From Bathymodiolus brooksi (Eukaryota > Mollusca > Bivalvia > Mytilida > Modiolidae): a stretch of DNA of 64,000 nucleotides. Made by a program: the position numbers and the translations under genes. Positions within the stretch are counted from its first letter, which is position 1; the number at the start of each line of letters is the position of its first letter. This document shows positions 41,401 through 56,400 of the stretch, in pieces. Under the pieces are notes generated by a model that ran no database searches, had not been told where the DNA came from, and saw only the letters and a list, made by a program, of their open reading frames with translations. The stretch lies in NCBI GenBank assembly GCA_963680875.1, contig OY804575.1:106486505-106550504 (forward strand), in the 5' to 3' direction.

Positions 41401-44400
41401 ATATGCCATGTTGTAGCGTTTATCGACAAAAGGAAAGAGCACCACTCGAATGTTGGATAGATGCCTTTAAAACTCATTTTAGTGTAAGAGTTATGCTCGT
41501 TATTGAAAACCCTACTGTGACTGTTAAATAAAGATCAGCAATGATAAGAAAATTGCATTTACTTTAATTTGCATTGGAATGCACATTTTGATTTAAATTA
41601 CATATCCTGTCCTGTTGTACTTTTTCTTTTGGCCATTGTGTTTTCTGTTCTTCCATGTACGGATTCTGATTACCCCTTTGATATCTTCAAACTCGTCTTG
41701 TTAATGCTATGTGTTGTTTACTTATACTTAGATTGCAACATGTCCGGACAAGCTATGCCAGCCTGGTTGGATAGGGAATTCTTGCAGTGAAAGTATCTGA
41801 TTAAGACAATTTTCAACAGCTCCAAATGAGCAACATTTATCTAGAGATATCGTTAGTTGGCTGTTACAAGGCACAATTTACATAAATATGTCAATTATCC
41901 TCTCCTTTAATTGTGGGAATGTATGAATTCAGTGCTCCCATTTTTACTTGCGTCACGAGCGAAACCGTGGGTTTACGAACCGCGTTTACCATTCGTCCGG
42001 CTAGATCAGAGAAGGTGCCTACTTTGTGTAATATGTAAAGCCGACATTATTAGAAAATATAAATGCTAATGGTCAACAATTTCATCAATGTCACTAAAAC
42101 GAACAACCACCTCTTCTTTCAACAATATGCAAACTTTGCATCACTATTACGTCACCAGAATATATATCAGTATTAAACTATTAAATTTAGGGTTTTTAAA
42201 AAATCTTCTCATTGTATCTTTCAAAAACGTTTTTGGTAAGATAGCATATGTATGAATACACATATCACATTATTGAAATAATATTTTTGGTGTTCTACGA
42301 TAAACCTACACTAGGGCACGTATGGGAGTTTCGACTTCTTCTGTCCATTGCAATGACTGGTTGATGTGATAAAAAAACCATTTTAACTTTGTCATAATTG
42401 AGGAACTCGTGGTTTACAAACGAAAGTAGATACGCATAGGAAGTAAACCAGAAAAAATAATTACACTGATAAATTAAGTCTCATGTAAAGTTTTCAATAA
42501 AGATGTTAAATTTGAGAGAAAAATATGGTATGCATCCGCAGCTTCACAAGTTGTATTGTGCATATTCAGTTGACATAAACAGGTTGAAATATTAACACAC
42601 TTAGATTCAGTAGGTTGTAAGTTACGCCACTAATGATTTAATGGCGAAAGCCGTCAATATTATTTTCTTACTTATTACTTAGCTTGCGATGATGGATTGT
42701 TTGGTGATTATTGTGCAACTCGATGTTATTGTGAAAGTGAAATTTGCAATAAAGCTACAGGAAAGTGTCCACACGAACGATGTCAGCGAGGATGGATGGG
42801 AGCAACTTGCAGTGAAGGTAATATAACTAACCTTAAGATTTTATATATACATAACCGTTCACATGTATTAGGTATACCTACTCAATGTGTCGATACAATA
42901 CACACACCAACTAGCAAACAGACTGCCTATATGTCAAAAACAGACAGACCATATATGAACAGTTTGGAGAGTTGAAATAACCGATGCCGATACACATCTA
43001 GGGTATAGTTTCCCACTGTCCGTATTATGTGTTAATCTGGTGTTTTAAACTTTCACCTTTCCATAGATTACAAATGCAATCTGATGGTCAACAATGAACA
43101 ATATTAGCTTCAAAATAACAATAATGACAACAAACGATTGGGGAAGACAGTGTAAGTTGGTCAATTTGGGTTGTATCTTCTTTTCTTTCTGAACAATGAA
43201 ATAGTTTTAAAAAATACTGCTGAAAGTGGCTCTAAGCACCGACAATTAAAGTCAAATCATAAGGGGTCATCGTAGCTGTCCGTAATCGTATATAGTTGGA
43301 TTTGCAACTTCCTATGCAAGCAGTGCCTATCACCACTGATGTTGTGAGCTCGAATCTCGATCAGGACGAGGTGTACAACATTATGTGATAAGTTATTCAG
43401 TGACTTGCGACAGGTCGGTGTTTTTTTCTGGGTCCTCCGGTTTCCTCTACCAATAAAACTGACTGCCACGATATAACTAAAGCATTTTAGAAAGAGGAGT
43501 TAAACACCATCAAACAAGCAAACTTGCAGTTACCCTACACTTTTCCCTCTTCAATGCAAGAACCTATTGGCACATTTATAAATATATATATCATTTTCTT
43601 ATAGCGTTGTTGCCATGGAAACTAACGTTTTCAATTATTAATTCACAATTGTAATTCGGACCTCGAAACGTATAGTCCTTTCATATATATTGAGTTAATT
43701 TAGAATGTATCTGTCTTCCATCTCACAGAATGCAACAATGGTACCTACGGCCTTAATTGTAACGAAACATGCAATGGTTGCCAAGATAAGTCTTGTGAAA
43801 GATTTGAAGGAAATTGTACAGGTGGATGTATTAAAGGATTTAATGGAAATCAATGTCAATTTTCAGGTTAGTATGTGATAAGTAATCATTCTAACATTTC
43901 CACATATGTTAATTGAAGCATTTACCTTCGATGATATTGTTTTCACTTTTTAATGTGTAATGACATGCACGCCAAACATACATTGTATGTGCACTTAGCA
44001 AGTTCATTTATGTTGTACTGACTTATTTGAATCGACAGTTTATTGAAGGTGGTCAATGCAATATTTAAGCCGAGGACTGACATGTAATGTTATTCGATAA
44101 TAAATCAAATATTTGTCAAAAGTATTGGTACTTCAGAAGTTGTTTGGTAATGTATATACCCACTAAACGATATACCTCTAATTTATTGAACATGTACATG
44201 TCCTTGTTTATGTTATTATTCAATAATATGAGGAGCGATTTTGACCTGATTTGAATCTCAAGGGAAGAATTGTCAGAACGAATGTTCTCACCAACCACAT
44301 GGCCCACATTTTTTTACCGACTGTAACTTCAGAAAATGTGTTTCTTTTGAATTACGCATACGCAAGAGAGTACAGTAGAGATTATTTCAAGGTAGATAAA

Positions 44401-47400
44401 CACACCAACAGTAGTAAAACAGAAATAAATTAACAAACGCATGGACAACATGAGGTACCACAACAAATCGGAAGTAAAACAAGCTGTTTTGCCATTATAA
44501 TGTTTTCCGTCTTAATGTATTATAATTTGACAACTTACAATAAATTTATTTGGTTGACTGAACTTTCTTATCCTCTTTCTAGTTTTATTGTCATGGGAGA
44601 TGTTGGCTTTGATAATATAACATATTACAATACATTACAGACACCCTTGCCTTGAATATGTATTTTATATTTATTGTAGTAATGCTCCCTACATCCGAGC
44701 CTAAGAATATTGGTCCTATAGCAGGAGGTATTAGTGCTGTAATAGTGACTATTGTGTTGGTGGTAATCATTATCATCTTTATCAGGTAAGATTGTAGTAG
44801 TGCAATGCTCTCCACCAGAGCCGCAGACAAGTTATACTGGTCCAATAGCAGGAGGTATTAGTGCTGTCATAGTTGCTATTGTGTTGGTGGTAGTCCTTGT
44901 CATCTTTATCAGGTAAGATTGTAGTAGTACAATGCTCTCCACCAGAGCTGCAGACAAGTTATACAGGTCCAATAGCAGGGGGTATTAGTGCTGTCATAGT
45001 TGCTATTGTGTTGATGGTAATCCTTGTCATCTTTATCAAGTAAGATTGTAGTAGTACAATGCTCTCCATCAGAGCCTCAGACAAGTTATATTGGTCCTAT
45101 ATCAGGAGTTATTAGTGCTGTCATAGTGACTATTGTGTTGGTGGTAATCCTTGTCATCTTTATCAGGTAAGATTGTAGTAGTACAACGCTCTCCACTAGA
45201 GCCTTGTACAATTTATAATGGCCCTATAGCAGGAGGTATCAGTGCTGTCATAGTTGCTATTGTGTTGGTGGTAATCCTTGTCATCTTTATCAGGTAAGAT
45301 TGTAGTAGTACAATGCTCTCCACCAGAGCCTCAGACAAGTTATATTGGTCCTATAGCAGGAGGTATTAGTGCTGTCATAGTGACTATTGCTTTGGTGGTA
45401 ATCCTTGTCATCTTTATCAGGTAAGATTTTAGTAGTACAATGCTCTCCACCAGAGCCTCAGACAAGTTGTATTGGTCCTATATCAGGAGGTATTAGTGCT
45501 GTCATAGTTGCTATTGTGTTGGTGGTAATCCTTGTCATCTTTATCAGGTAAGACTGTAGTAGTACAATGCTCTCCATCAGAGCTTCAGACAAGTTATATT
45601 GGTCCTATAGCAGGAGTTATTAGTGCTGTCATAGTGACTATTGTGTTGGTGGTAATCCTTGTCATCTTTATCAGGTAAGATTGTAGTAGTACAATGCTCT
45701 CCACCAAAGCCTCAGACAAGTTATATTGGTCCTATAGCAGGAGGTATTACTGCTGTCCTAGTTGCCATTGTGTTGGTGGTAATCCTTGTCATCTTTATCA
45801 GGTAAGATTGTAGTAGTACAATGCTCTCTAACAGAGCTTCAGACAAGTTATACTGGACCTGTAGCAGGAGGTATTAGTGCTGTCATAGTTGCTATTGTGT
45901 TGGTGGTAATCTTTGTCATCTTTATCAGGTAAGATTGTAGTAGTACAATGCTCTCCATCAGAGCCTCAGACAAGTTATATTGGTCCTATAGCAGGAGGTA
46001 TTAGTGCTGTCATAGTGACTATTTTGTTGGTGGTAATCCTTGTCATCTTTATCAGGTAAAATTGTAGTAGTACAACGCTCTCCACAAGAGCCTCAGACAA
46101 GTTATATTGGTCCTATAGCAGGAGGTATTAGTGCTGTCATAGTGACTATTGCTTTGGTGGTAATCCTTGTCATCTTTATCAGGTAAGATTGTAGAAGTAC
46201 AATGCTCTCCACCAGAGCCTCAGACAAGTTGTATTGGTCCTATAGCAGGAGTTATTAGTGCTGTCATAGTTGCTATTGTGTTGGTGGTAATTCTTGTCAT
46301 CTTTATCAGGTAAGATTGTAGTAGTACAACGCTCTGCATCAGAGCCTCAGACAAGTTATACTGGTCCAATAGCAGGAGGTATTAGTGCTGTCATAGTGAC
46401 TATTGTGTTGGTGGTAATCCTTGTCATCGTTATCAGGTAAGATTGTAGTAGTACAATGCTCTCCACCAGAGCCTCAGACAAGTTATATTGGTCCTATATC
46501 AGGAGTTATTAGTGCTGTCTTACTGACTATTGTGTTGGTGGTAATCCTTGTCATCTATATCAGGTAAGATTGTAGTAGTACAATGCTCTCCACCAAAGCC
46601 TCAGACAAGTTATTTTGGTCCTATAGCAGGAGGTATTAGTGCTGTCATAGTTGCTATTGTGTTGATGGTAATCCTTGTCATCTTTGTCAGGTAAGATTGT
46701 AGTAGTACAATGCTCTCCACCAGAGCCTCAGACAAGTTATACTGGACCAATAGCAGGAGGTATTAGTGCTGTCATAGTGACTATTGTGTTGGTGGTAATC
46801 CTTGTCATCTTTATCAGGTAAGATTGTAGTAGTACAACGCTCTCCACCAAACTAATATTGGTCATATAATAGGATTCATTGGTGGCGTAGTAGTGGTTAT
46901 GGTGTTGGAGGTTATCCCTGTCATCTTTATCAGGTAAGATTGTAGTAATACAATCCTCCCAACCAGAGCCTCAGACAAGTAATATTTGTCCTATGGTAGG
47001 TGGTATTAGTGGTGTGGTAGTGACTATAGTGTTGGTAGTAATCGTTATCATCTTTATCAGGTAAGATTGTAGTAGCACAATCTTCTTCAACAGATACACA
47101 GACTAGTAATCTTGGTCTATGTTGAGTATTCTGCTTGAGCCATTTGGTTTCTTGTTCCAAAAGACATTCAAGTTATTTGACATTCGTGGGCACTATCTTT
47201 GATATCTACGTTGTTAGGTATACATCCAAGATCGACCTTTACGATGGCACTAATGTTCACGCATATACAATAAAGAAAGGCTATGATTAAACCAAAGAGT
47301 TGAATGTAAAGCATTTAATGTGGTTATATGCACACTAACATAACACAGCATAACACTAACGACTGACATAACTTTAGTAGACATTGTTTATAATTTCATC

Positions 47401-50400
47401 TTTAGAGAAGCAATGTATACATAATCATGAATTATGTGTTGTATTGTCAAAAGTCATATCTACACTATGACAATTAGTCAGGTACGTCGCACAGACGTTC
47501 GTATGCTTTGATTATAAGCCGGAAACAATACGATTTGCGGTGGATTCAATAAAAACCTATATATCAAATGTAGGGCGCAAGACGCGTTTCTGGAATAACA
47601 TTCATTAGGTACACTTATCTCTCAAGAAATAAAGGGGAACAATTACATTTACCAGTATAACACCACCACATGATTGTACCTGTCCATATCAATGACATGT
47701 ATAACACCACCACATGATTGTACCGATATTTTGTTGTTCAAGGACTCTGTGTGAAAGAGGATTTCTCCATATTGATGGAATTGTTGACCTTTTTAATTTT
47801 CTTTTCATAATACTATAAGATCCTGACCACCCATGTCGACCCATTCGTTCCCAATGAGAACACAATCCAAACAAAATAACAGACAGTAAAAATAGTTGGT
47901 TAATCATTATATAAACCATTGATATTTTGTATGACCAAAATGAAACGAAATTGTAATGTTCATGCATAGTTACACAAATTAGATATACATGTACGTAGAT
48001 GCTACAGAAAATAAAATATTTAAAAATGTTCTTTTGATTTCGAATGATTGTTGACACATATCACACATATTTATTAATATATATTGTATGTTTCAAGGTA
48101 TAGGTCTACCAATAAAACAGCAAAGTACCGTAAACGTGGAGGCTTAACGCCCACTGAGGAAAAGGAAAATAATTATGTCAGTAAGTAAATGTGATATATT
48201 TGTATAACATTTGATGTAATGTAAAATATCGAAATCAATTGTTTAATCCGTTAAAACAGAGAGTTGGAAGATGTGTTTGGGAAGGGAACACTCTCCTGAT
48301 TCATGCATGGAGACTTGTACTGACGGAATTAGTATTTTAGTATTTCGTGGTACTTTTATATCCACTCAAACAGAGAGTCTGAAGATGTGTTTAGATAGAA
48401 AAAGCTCCTGCTTCATGCATAGCGACCTGTGTTGACGTAATTATTTGTTTTTTTCTCAGTATTTCGTGGTACGTTTATATTGACTATCATAATCCGGATA
48501 AAGCAAACGAAGTATAAAGGTTGTACACTGTAGTTATATAATTTCTCCTCTGAGGAAAACAACCTATCCGAAAGTGCTCATCCCGATGTCACTCTTTTAC
48601 TTGCGTTATGAAGTGTTTACAAACTTGTTACCATTATGTATATAGCAGAAACACTACTCTCATTTGAAACATGCATTGCTCTCTACACAGAAACACTACT
48701 CACCTTTGAAATATGCATTACTCACTCTGGCAGAAACACTGATCACCTTTGAAATATGCATTGCTCTCTACACAGAAACACTATTCGCCTTTGAAATATG
48801 CATTTCTTACTACGCCGAAATACTATTCACCATTGAAATATGCATTACTCACTAAGCAAAAGTACTACTCTCCTTTTCAACATGCATTACTCACTACGCA
48901 GAAACACTATTAACCTTAAAATATACATTGTCCACTACACAAAAACATATTTACCTTTGACACAAGAACTAGTCACTACGGTGAAAAACAATTCACCTTT
49001 GAAGCATGCACTACTCACTACTCACTCGGCATTAAATCAGAAAATGATCAATCAATCTATATGTACATATATGTCATATTGCATTAACATAACATAAGTG
49101 CTAAAAATAATAAAATAACTACAAAACACACTAAAATTGTATGACATGTTTGACGTACACGAGTGTATAGAGCTCGGGTCGATAATAGAAAGTGTCTTCT
49201 GTCGTTAATATGCTCTGAAATGAAATATTTGCAAAATGTAGATGCCGTGAATGCAACAGTAAGGACTGATGACGTTAAGGTATCACTACCACCGTCAACG
49301 ACACATAAAACTGAACAAGTATACGACAACACTTTATATGATGATGATGACAATAATGGAGAAGCTACGTATGGCAATGCTCAACTTAATGACGTCACTA
49401 CTAAATATAGAATTCCTGTGACAGAGCTACACAATGTAATTAATGAAAAACATACGAATGATGGGTTTCTGAAGGAATATGAGGTAAGTGTCCTGTATTG
49501 GTTTTTGTAGTTAAAATGCTGTTGTATCTAATTATGATGTATGCAGTCGCGAATTATAGATCGAAATTGTACTTTAAAATACACAGAAACGTTTGAAGAT
49601 ACCAAAGGAGTAATCCGAAGTGGTAAAATGAAAAAAAGTAGATAATATAATGCCAAAAACAAAAGCCACATAATGATCTGCAAAACACTGCACAGAAGAC
49701 AAACGATTGAACAAGACGAACCCCAATTAAAACCGGAGGTGCCCAAGAAGGTTATGCTTTTTTGCTCCACTTGTGGTAGTATCCGTCCTGTTACTCTTTT
49801 ATACCAGTCCGGTTATGAATGTGTAATAGACCGGTATCTGATTATGACAAACTGAACTTATACAAAGATGTACATGGTCCTTTGTTTGTTTATTACAACT
49901 AATCAGCTTGATGCTGTCATTATGTTTACAACTTTTTAACCGTGTAGAATATTCGTATAGCGCAACAAATATATTTTGAATGAAGCTGTTTATTAAAAGA
50001 TTCAACTGGACAGGAAGCTGCTTAATCATAATTCACTATTCAAACTGAAGCTTATCAAATTTCCTTTGTATCAAAATATCAAAAGAATAAATACAGCAAG
50101 GAGCATAATAGGAATGAGTGAGTTAATTGAGAAATTACCCAGCAATATTATCATGGCGAGCACAATGTATTATTTCATAAGAATGTTGTTGACACCAGGT
50201 TTTGACATAGATAAACAAGTAGATCTGAATTGTTATATTGCTGAAACACTCGCACACTTTAGTCCAACTCTGGGACAATCACACTGTGTGCTCTAACGTC
50301 TTAGTATTGTTTGCTTAATTGAGAATCAGTAATTTCGAATGTAATAGTATTTGGTTTTACACTACCGGTGGTTGTTGCATTGCACATACTGTATATACTC

Positions 50401-53400
50401 TTAAAATTCATATTTTTGGAAATAAATAGAACTCGGAGGTATTTGAGAACCTAGCTTGATGTCTTGCCTTAATATCCCAGATTTGTATTAACAACATTCA
50501 TCATTTAAATGATGGTAATGTGCATAGCATTCTCATATGAAACAGGTAAAACCTAGAGAGCCGATTTAGTTAGCAATACATATTAATTAAATTGTAATAT
50601 TTAATATTTGTATATGTTACGTTTCTACTTTAGTGAATCATTGTATAGCTATATCTATTTCAAAACCAGAAGCTGTTTGATATCTTAATTCTCAATTTTG
50701 TAGATATTGCCAAAGGGTTTAGTTCGGCCACATGATGAAGCACAAAAAGAGGGAAATAAGATAAAGAACAGATTTTTAAATACACTGCCTTGTAAGATAG
50801 TTAATATAGTGTTATAAATAGAATATGACTTTCATATGTATTACTTATGTCTGTTGTAAGTCATATCTCTATACAGACAAATATTCGAACGTATGTACTA
50901 GTTAAACATATGTGGTATATTATGCTTGTACCATGTAATGAATCATTCAATGTGTTTGTCTATCAATCCCGTGTGTGAGTTGACTATTTTTCGGGCAGGT
51001 TGACTGTAAGCGTACCCGATGAAGATCATTATCATATCTCAATTCATCATGATCAGATACACAAATTTTCAAATAAATATATCAAAAGCTATTTTCAAAC
51101 CAGCAATGCAGGTTCCTATTAGCTTTTGGTAAAAGAAAAAAAAATATAAAAGAAATGAAAAGAAATTGCTACTACTATGTATTCATCTTCTTTGTTACAT
51201 TGTTTACTTTGATATTAATCTTTTAACACTACTAAACTCGTTACTTCAAACAAACCAAACATACCACACTGTCTGAACAGTTCCAACATTCAATAGAAAA
51301 ATCGTAGATGTAGACAACATTGATGCCCCTAACATGCAAATACATAACCGCTCATTTTCTTTGCTTCGACCATGGACTTCAATAACAAATGTCAGGATTA
51401 AGCTAGTTGCATTGGTCCAAACATTCCCCTTTCAGTGTATTAGTGAGTGTTGATGCTTAGCGCAAAATAAGCAAATTGTCAGCTATGTAATGGACAGACT
51501 ATGAAACTGTTGCTAAGCAGCTTTTCACGATGAGAGCAATCCAATTGGACAAAATGGATCAAAGCAGTATTTATCATATCATTGTCTATTCATGTGACCC
51601 TTAATGTGGTTTCCTCAGATCTCCCACACTGTGACACATCAGTTAGTGGGAGCAAGTGGGAGATCTGATTTTATTCATATTGGAATATGTTAAATTCACA
51701 ATAATAGTGTGTTGTGCATTCTCACAGACGACGCTTATTTTAAGCTGCTTTAATAAAATGTATGTCTGTTGGCTATGCTGTAATTTGCCATTGTTCTATT
51801 ACAGATGACCATTCAAGAGTAATTATCCAAGAAAATCCATCATCGGATTACATTAACGCAAATTATATTGATGTGAGTTTCTATATTTTAAGATTGATAT
51901 ATACAGGTATACAATATAAACCAAGTAAGTACATGTGCTTGTGCCGCAGAAAGAGTGACGAGAAAAATAAACCAATGTTAACACGTCGCCCTAATGTGTT
52001 TCCAATATAATACTTTTAAAAAGTCCATTGTACAGTAATTTGTTCTACAACAGGTTTCTAGCTCTACTCGTCTTGTCAATTTCATCAGAATCACTTCCAT
52101 AGCATCCACTGAAACAAATGGCAGAACTATTAACCCATGAAAGTGCAATAATGTTTTTCTCTCAACAGCATCCACTGAATAGTATATTTTGTATTACTTT
52201 CATCAAGCACAACTACTATATAATCCCGTCTTTCTAATCAAAACAATTTGACATAATAGAAATGAATATGATACAACAACAGCAATTTAACACAAACATG
52301 TACATTTGAAAATATATATAGTGGACAAAAATATTCGGACACTTCTAATTTTCACTATATATATCATATAAAACTAACATTTTTCAAAATATTATCATGA
52401 ATTAAATTAATGTCCGATTGGAATAACTATGCTATCAACAAAAGCAGAAAAAAATATGTAGTTTATAGTAGTTATTTTGAAATAACTTTTAGAAACATGT
52501 TTTTCAAATCGTACATAGATATTGAAATACATTGTGTGAAAAAGTACTATCAGTACATTGTGTTTTTACAGGAATTAATAATGTGTTTTACTTATGTATT
52601 CTCAAAATTTATATCATATAAAAAAAAATTAAAATTGTAGAGTAAAGCTATATTAAATTCTGTTTTTATTGATACAACACATATACAAATCAGACCTGAA
52701 TTTACTTCAGGATTATATTTTGAAAAATTGTTGTCTTATATGAAATACGAAGTGTCTGAATACTTGTAACTAACGAGGTCTATATGCAATTCAATGATAA
52801 AATTTGTAAGATTATCGAAACAGTAAGAGTTCATACCAACTTCATACATAATTTGCTTGTATAATACTTTATATTCGATCAAGCGTGTTGTGTGAACCAT
52901 TATCACTACGCAACGAGTAGTGATACGGTTAGTCCATGGTACAGGCGAGACATGGTAAAAGTATTGTACTAACACACTATGTATGTACTAAGTGTATCTA
53001 ACATTCAAATATAATCAGATTGCAAACAAAGAATAATTGAAAGGATGAATTAAAATTAACAGTTTATGCAATCAGTGCCTATCATCACTGATGGTGTGAG
53101 TTCAAATGTCGATCAGGGCGAGGTGTACAATATTATGTGATAAAGTTTGTCAGTGACTTGCGACAGGTCAGTGATTTTCTTCAAGTTCTCTGGTTTTCTC
53201 CACCAAGAAAACTGACCACCATGATATAACTGACATATTGTTGAAAGTGGTGTTAAGCATCATTAAACAAACAAACACACATATCTCCATTGTTTTCTTT
53301 TTCTTTTTTATTAGAGTTACACCACAGAAAAGGCGTATATAGCAGCTCAAGGTAATACACAATACATCGTTGTTATCTTTATGATATAACGTTCATCATC

Positions 53401-56400
53401 GGTCACACTTTCTATTATGAAATCGCTTTTAAAATGTAATAACACCTTTATATCTATTTTTGCCATATGTTATTCATATTTGTAAAACACACCATTAATA
53501 AATTGGTATTTGATTCTGGGCCATAATATTGATAAAAATGAACAGACAAAAACAGGCATGTAGCCTTGTTAACTTCCTGAGCAACCTCCACCAGATCTAC
53601 TCGCAATCAAAGGAGAGGAACGCAAAATGATTTAAAATTCTTAAAATAGATACAATTGAAACTGGACGCCCGGAGGACAAATAAGACAACTTTGATTTCG
53701 GATCGCCAAGAATAACCTGTTTTCGTGTGTAGTAAAATGATCTGTTAGAGAAGTGACAATTTTTCAACAATGATGGAGATATCTGCCTTCTTGGTGTAGG
53801 TACACAAACTACCGAACCAAATGTTGTGTTTGTAGCAGTAGCATGGTAGTCATTGTTTATCAGTCTATGTTTCTGTGTCTCAGCTACTTGTAGTCATAAT
53901 TAATATAATTACTATTTTTTTATGCTATATAGACTTTCTAGCGTAGTAGTTCACGACGGTTGTTATACCATTATTAAAACTATTAATTATCATGGTGTAT
54001 GGTAGTTATTGTAATTGTAAAATGTTTCGATAACTTACCAGTAAATACGGTTAACGTATCATAATATAAGAAAAAGTATTAGACAGGTCTAAAAGTAAAT
54101 CAATGTTCCGTCAATGTATCATAAAGGTAGCAAAAACCTATAAATACTTGTCTACAGAATCAGATATCAGAAACGCCTGCTAAGGATGCTAAATAAGACG
54201 GACAACGACGTGATATTAAGTCGACTGCTAGTGTAGCATGATACGAATATTAATGAGCTTTCATGTTTTTATTCAGACGACATTTATCATCAATTTTAAG
54301 AGCCGTTCTGCTCGTGATCGTATGGTAGTGACTTGCGGAAAGTCGGTGGTTTTCTGACGGTATTCCTTTTTCTTCTATCTATACAACTGACCGACACAAT
54401 ATTGCAGAAATGCTGTTGATGGTGGCGTTAAACACCATAACCCTAAATCATGAATACTAGAAAATGATCTCGCATATACATACATTAGATTTTTCCTTAC
54501 ATTAGCTCTCAACGAAACGATGTCACGTTTAATGACTTTCACCAGGTATGCATTATATATACGTATTTTAACCACGATGGATAATGCAACTGCATATCAA
54601 CAAATACTGATATTTATTTTATTTTCTGTCAGGTCCAAAGCAACATACCATGAAAGACTTCTGGCAGATGATATGGCAGGAACGAGTTGATAAAATTGTC
54701 ATGGTCACACAACTTATAGAAGGAAAAGTGGTAACATTATATTATAGTTCATTAGTAATCATTTTTAATTCACTAGCTCATTTAATGGAAGAACTGGTTA
54801 ATTGAATTGATTTCGTGTCGCCTTATTATTTTGTTTGTTCTTTCGGGTCACGATTCTTCATCTTTTAGCTGACTATGATCCATTGAATGATTGTTTGTTG
54901 CTTAAGGTCCAGCAGCAAATAGCCCATGCTTCTTCAAGAAAAAGAACATATAAAACAATATCAGAAACGTGAAAGAAATGGCACAACCGTCGCAACAAAT
55001 TTTATTACTAATGGAAACGTTTGGAGATCTTGATAGGGACGAACCAATATACATTTGGCTTTTGTAGCTATTATGGTCCACATTCAGGGTTTCCATCAAC
55101 AAACCCCTCCATCCCCCATTGAGAGGATGGGGCTTTTTGAACCTTCGTCAGGCTATAATGGCTTCTTCAACAGCTGGAGAATTAAGGAACTCCCGGAGAA
55201 GCTGCGAGGCTGCTTTGGAACCAAGAAGACGGTTTGTGGTCCCTAATCCTTCGTCCATTATTGGTGTGTACAGTAGTTTGTATCCTTCAACATGAAACTA
55301 CAGTATGCATTTACAGTTTCATTGTAGTGTATTTTCAATGTTGATAGACCAGGAGGAAAAGCACATACTTTGTTAATCAATGAGAGATAATCCAACAATC
55401 AATTACAAAGTTCTAGCGATTGCCTCTTACAGACATGAAGCATAGAATAATTCATTGACGTCACTGTTAAACATCTAAGCTATATCTGAACAGACTGGAA
55501 AACAGTTTATTCATGTATAATACTAACATGACAAAATATGCTATTTGGATTAATGTATCAACATGTATAAATATAACAAAGGGATAATCGAAAACCTTAA
55601 ATATAAGGATAGACAATAACCAAACGAAATGGAACAAAAAGACAAACACACAATGGTAAGCAAATCACTACATAGAAAACTAAAGATTTTATTACCGAAC
55701 ACAATTTAATAGGTAAAGTGTCATCAATATTGGCCAGAGTCAACATTGAGACCGCTAGAAGTGGGGAACATAAAAGTACAGATGATGCAGGAAACAGAGC
55801 ATACAGTCTATGTATATAGGATGATAAGACTGTTAAATAAAGCGGTAAGAACTATATTTAACTGACTAGATATCAGAAATAGTAATTATCATTTAATTAT
55901 TAGATTTCGTGTTTGTGTGACATAGTAGCATTACAATTGTGAATAAACCAACTTGACGATTGGTTTTGGGACATCATAAACACATATATTGTACATGGGA
56001 ATTTTTAGGACAAGGAACAATCAATTTGAAAAATATGCTGCCACGAGACATCTAAATTTATTGATATCATTAATACCAAGTTTGGATTGACATTGTTTTT
56101 GTAAGCTAACAAATATAATGGTATACAGTTTAGACATACGTAGGTTTGCAATAATTTAACTTATTCAGTAAACCAATGTTTAATGGTTGTCAATGTTTTG
56201 CAATAGATGATGTTAAGATTAGCCACTAAACGTATTTCATTTTTTTCTGTCAACTGATGAATGATACATCCACGAGAATTACACTTGTATCTTCTTTTTT
56301 ATTCATTTCCAGGCTAAGACTGCGAGGACAGTTCACCATTTCCATTTTACACAATGGCCTGACCATGGTGTTCCAGATAAAATAAAGCTAGTAAGCTTTT

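Noticed and set aside
44680..47118. CRISPR-like array
   Set aside because: Regular period, but the repeated part is the exon itself and spacers are identical, not unique; eukaryotic gene context.
48664..49097. Repetitive 63- and 85-codon frames
   Set aside because: Produced by the 40-bp tandem repeat.
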